From Anthracocystis setariae (lineage: Eukaryota > Basidiomycota > Ustilaginomycetes > Ustilaginales > Ustilaginaceae), in the NCBI GenBank assembly GCA_928724745.1, contig CAKMXJ010000005.1, positions 806,001 to 870,000 of the forward strand: DNA of 64,000 nucleotides. Reading direction: 5' to 3'. How positions within the stretch are numbered: position 1 is the first letter of the stretch; the number at the start of each line of letters is the position of its first letter. Positions 61,809-64,000 of this stretch are shown in pieces. A model generated the notes under the pieces. That model was not told the DNA's origin. It did no database searches and saw nothing but the letters and a program-made list of their open reading frames with translations. The position numbers were made by a program, and so were the translations under genes.

Positions 61809-64000
61809 CTACCTCCTACCGGCCAACCCAGCCCCACCAGGCTTTGACGTAGGATGGTGCACCTCCCTCGCCGTCGACGACGTAGCGGCTTGCGCATGAC
61901 CGCCGACGCGCTTCAGCTTGTACTCGGCCATAATGCAAATGTGATCGCTGGGGAAGTGAGCGTTGGGGAAACCGACCACCTTGGACAGGTACTGCTTGTC
62001 AATTTCTCCCAACACGCCCGTCACGTTGAGCGTACTCTTGGTGTAGAAGATGTGGTCGATGTTGCCTTCGTAACCTGGAGTGTAGTTGGTGAACGGCAAC
62101 TCGCCAATCGGTGCATACGACGACTCGAGCTTATAGCTGTGCTCCAGACCGTGCGCCGTGTAGTTGCCGTAAGTATGGTCCATGAAATCCTCGTGGTCGC
62201 CTGGTACGGCACCGTTGGACAAAAAGTCATAGACACCCGTCTCGGGTACGCTGTTAAAGTCACCGCAAATGATGGTGGGGATCTGATTGCCGTGCGTGTA
62301 CTTGGGCGGCGGTGGATACCCCTCGGCAACCAAAGGCTTGGCTGGCAACTTGGCGAATCGACTGCCCGCCTTTTCGACCTCTTCCATGAGCATGGCGACT
62401 TGGACCAGCTTGACATCACGGAACTGAGGGTCCCAGTGAGTGTGAACGTTGGCCACCACCAGTCGCGAACCGGAAAGCTTGTTCTCGAGCAAAGCGATGA
62501 CCGCAATGTTGTCCTTGGTCATGACACGATTGTACATGTCTTCGGACTTTTTAAAGTCAGGACGTTGGAGCGCGATCTGGTTGAACTCGACCAACTGCTT
62601 CTCGATGAGCTGGTACTTGTTGCTCTTGTAGAAGATGGCACAGCCGTCGACGCGACGCTTCTCCTCGTCGCGCATGGTTCGTGCACGCGACTTGGGGTAG
62701 GCGATACCCTCGTAATCCTGTTGCGAAAGATGGTGCAGGAAGTAGTCCTCGTACTGCTCCATATCGATCTCTTGCAAGCAGCAGATATCGGCGCTGTACG
62801 ACATGATCTCTTGCAGGATGAACTCCTTTCGGTAGTCCCAGGTGAGAGCCCACGAAGGAGTGTATCCGTACATCTGTGCTGTGGCGTATCGATCGCAAAG
62901 GATGTTGTAGGAGAGCAGGTTGAAGGATTCTTGGGGCGCATCCGAGTCCGGCTTGTCGGCGTCGAGGTCTGGAAGATCCGGGTCGATCATGATCCACTCT
63001 CGCTCCGGCGGAGGCAAGGGCACGGGACAGGAATCGCGCAAGTAGGCAATGACGGCGCTGGTGCCTTCTCGCTGGAAGAGCGTGCGAAGGTTGTCCTGCA
63101 ATGGATTGCCTTCGATGCCGAGCATTTCGAGCTGATGGAGTGTACCAAGTTCGGGAGGAAGGGTGACGAGGTTGTTGTCAAAGAGGAAGAGCTCTCGCAG
63201 GCTGGTGAGCATTCCGAGCTCGGCTGGGACCGAAGTGAGCTTGTTGCCCGAAGCGTCCAGGACGGTGAGATGGCGAAGCTTGACAATGTCGGTGGAGATG
63301 GTGGTGAGCGAGTTGTGGTTGATAAAGAGCGAGGTGAGGAAAGAGTAACGGTAGACCTCCTTGGCGATGTTGTTGAGTGCCAGACCGCCCATGTCGATGG
63401 TGGACCACGTCTGCTTTTCCTTGGCTGCTGCGCCACCGGTTGCAGTAGCCGATGCAGCTGCAGCTGCTGCGCCGTTGGGTGTTGCTGGAGCGGCATCGGC
63501 TCCGCTGCCCTTGTCGGGTTCACCACCTCCGCCATTTGCAGCGCTGGATTCGCGCTTGCCGACAAAGAGGCCATTTGCAGCTACCTGAGGAGGTACGATG
63601 CCCTTGTTGGGATCCTGTATGGCGATGGCGGAGCTGGTAGCGGAACGCGCTGCCAATGCTGCGGCACGGGCATGGTGGTGTGGAGAGGCGGACTGACGGG
63701 AGATCTCTGCTTTGAGAATCTGCTGCTGCCAGTGTGGCGAGCCCGAGGCGGCGGCGGCGGCGGCTGCGGCAGCGGCAGCTGCTGCATCGGATCTGGCCGA
63801 AGCTGAGCTGAGATGAGCCGAATGCATACCGCCGGGCGAAGCCATATGCGAGAGACCCGATGGACCGTGGGACGCATGATGGTGGTGGTGATGCGAAGCG
63901 AGGCCTGCGTAGCCGGGGGAGGAGGGACCACCAGCGGAGATGGAAGCTGCGCTGGAATGACCGATGGAACCTGGCAAGGAGGAGAGCGAAGGGTTCTGCT
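61809..64000 (-). CDS. CCR4: CCR4-NOT deadenylase catalytic subunit CCR4 (5' end beyond window)
   Basis: Poly(A)-specific 3' exonuclease of the CCR4-NOT complex. The frame is open to the window edge (codons QNPSLSS precede 63977), and no ATG lies near the edge, so the start is outside. Visible part about 730 codons. The N-terminus is Ser/His/Ala-rich with a 13-Ala run and a His run. Leucine-rich repeats follow (LFINHNSLTTISTDI, LRHLTVLDASGNKLTSVPAE, LRELFLFDNNLVTLPPE), which in yeast bind CAF1/Pop2. The exonuclease (EEP) domain starts FNLLSYNILCDRYAT. Catalytic motifs seen are CLQEID (metal Glu), VVANVHTHWDP, ICGDFNSVP and FPSDHI near the end. It ends in a Gly/Ala-rich tail. Family and active-site residues are clear. 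Confidence 0.95.
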   Translation of the reverse strand, partial: QNPSLSSLPGSIGHSSAASISAGGPSSPGYAGLASHHHHHHASHGPSGLSHMASPGGMHSAHLSSASARSDAAAAAAAAAAAAASGSPHWQQQILKAEISRQSASPHHHARAAALAARSATSSAIAIQDPNKGIVPPQVAANGLFVGKRESSAANGGGGEPDKGSGADAAPATPNGAAAAAASATATGGAAAKEKQTWSTIDMGGLALNNIAKEVYRYSFLTSLFINHNSLTTISTDIVKLRHLTVLDASGNKLTSVPAELGMLTSLRELFLFDNNLVTLPPELGTLHQLEMLGIEGNPLQDNLRTLFQREGTSAVIAYLRDSCPVPLPPPEREWIMIDPDLPDLDADKPDSDAPQESFNLLSYNILCDRYATAQMYGYTPSWALTWDYRKEFILQEIMSYSADICCLQEIDMEQYEDYFLHHLSQQDYEGIAYPKSRARTMRDEEKRRVDGCAIFYKSNKYQLIEKQLVEFNQIALQRPDFKKSEDMYNRVMTKDNIAVIALLENKLSGSRLVVANVHTHWDPQFRDVKLVQVAMLMEEVEKAGSRFAKLPAKPLVAEGYPPPPKYTHGNQIPTIICGDFNSVPETGVYDFLSNGAVPGDHEDFMDHTYGNYTAHGLEHSYKLESSYAPIGELPFTNYTPGYEGNIDHIFYTKSTLNVTGVLGEIDKQYLSKVVGFPNAHFPSDHICIMAEYKLKRVGGHAQAATSSTAREVHHPTSKPGGAGLAGRR

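Noticed and set aside
61854..63806. 650-codon ORF on the + strand
   Set aside because: Antisense to CCR4; the coding-strand motifs are unmistakable and the mirror frame shows no family.

Overview
The window reads as nuclear DNA of a smut-type basidiomycete (Ustilaginales-like). The basis is long, mostly intronless ORFs with rare short GT-AG introns, tightly packed housekeeping genes, a white-collar photoreceptor without a GATA finger, a prenylated Skt5-type chitin synthase activator, and many CT/GA and trinucleotide microsatellites. No species is claimed, and no tRNA, rRNA or CRISPR structure was seen.

Left arm (1-33.5 kb): DRS1-type DEAD-box helicase (+); eIF2B alpha (-); a four-finger C2H2 transcription factor (-, four exons, one of only 18 nt) with about 4.5 kb of gene-free DNA upstream; a Nudix hydrolase (-); an Skt5/Chs4-like Sel1-repeat protein with a CaaX end (+); ATP10 (-); a large disordered single-span membrane protein (-); FIP1 (+); an RNPS1-like RRM protein (-); a small hypothetical protein (+); a one-cysteine type II peroxiredoxin (-, two exons); and white collar 1 (+) behind a long pyrimidine-rich leader.

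Middle (33.5-50 kb): this accessory block holds a 594-bp foldback element with long terminal inverted repeats and a TA duplication, then a nested pair of Ty3/gypsy LTR retrotransposons. The outer element (36071-48544) has two 191-bp LTRs that look identical and a 5-bp target duplication. Its gag and pol share one frame and are separated by a single UAG followed, 8 nt later, by a stem-loop, which is the layout of retroviral-type stop-codon readthrough. The inner element (40491-47375) has 205/204-bp LTRs and a 4-bp duplication. It sits inside the outer integrase, between the second catalytic Asp and the Glu. Its own gag and pol are open and offset by -1.

Right arm (50-64 kb): a His-rich fungal protein (+), a STEEP1/CXorf56-like protein (-, two exons), condensin SMC4 (+), an SDR-like membrane protein (-), CDK8/SSN3 Mediator kinase (+) and the CCR4 deadenylase (-, running off the right edge). 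The chromosomal genes are unrelated single-copy loci in convergent and divergent pairs. They do not form a cluster, so functional linkage exists only inside the retroelements.
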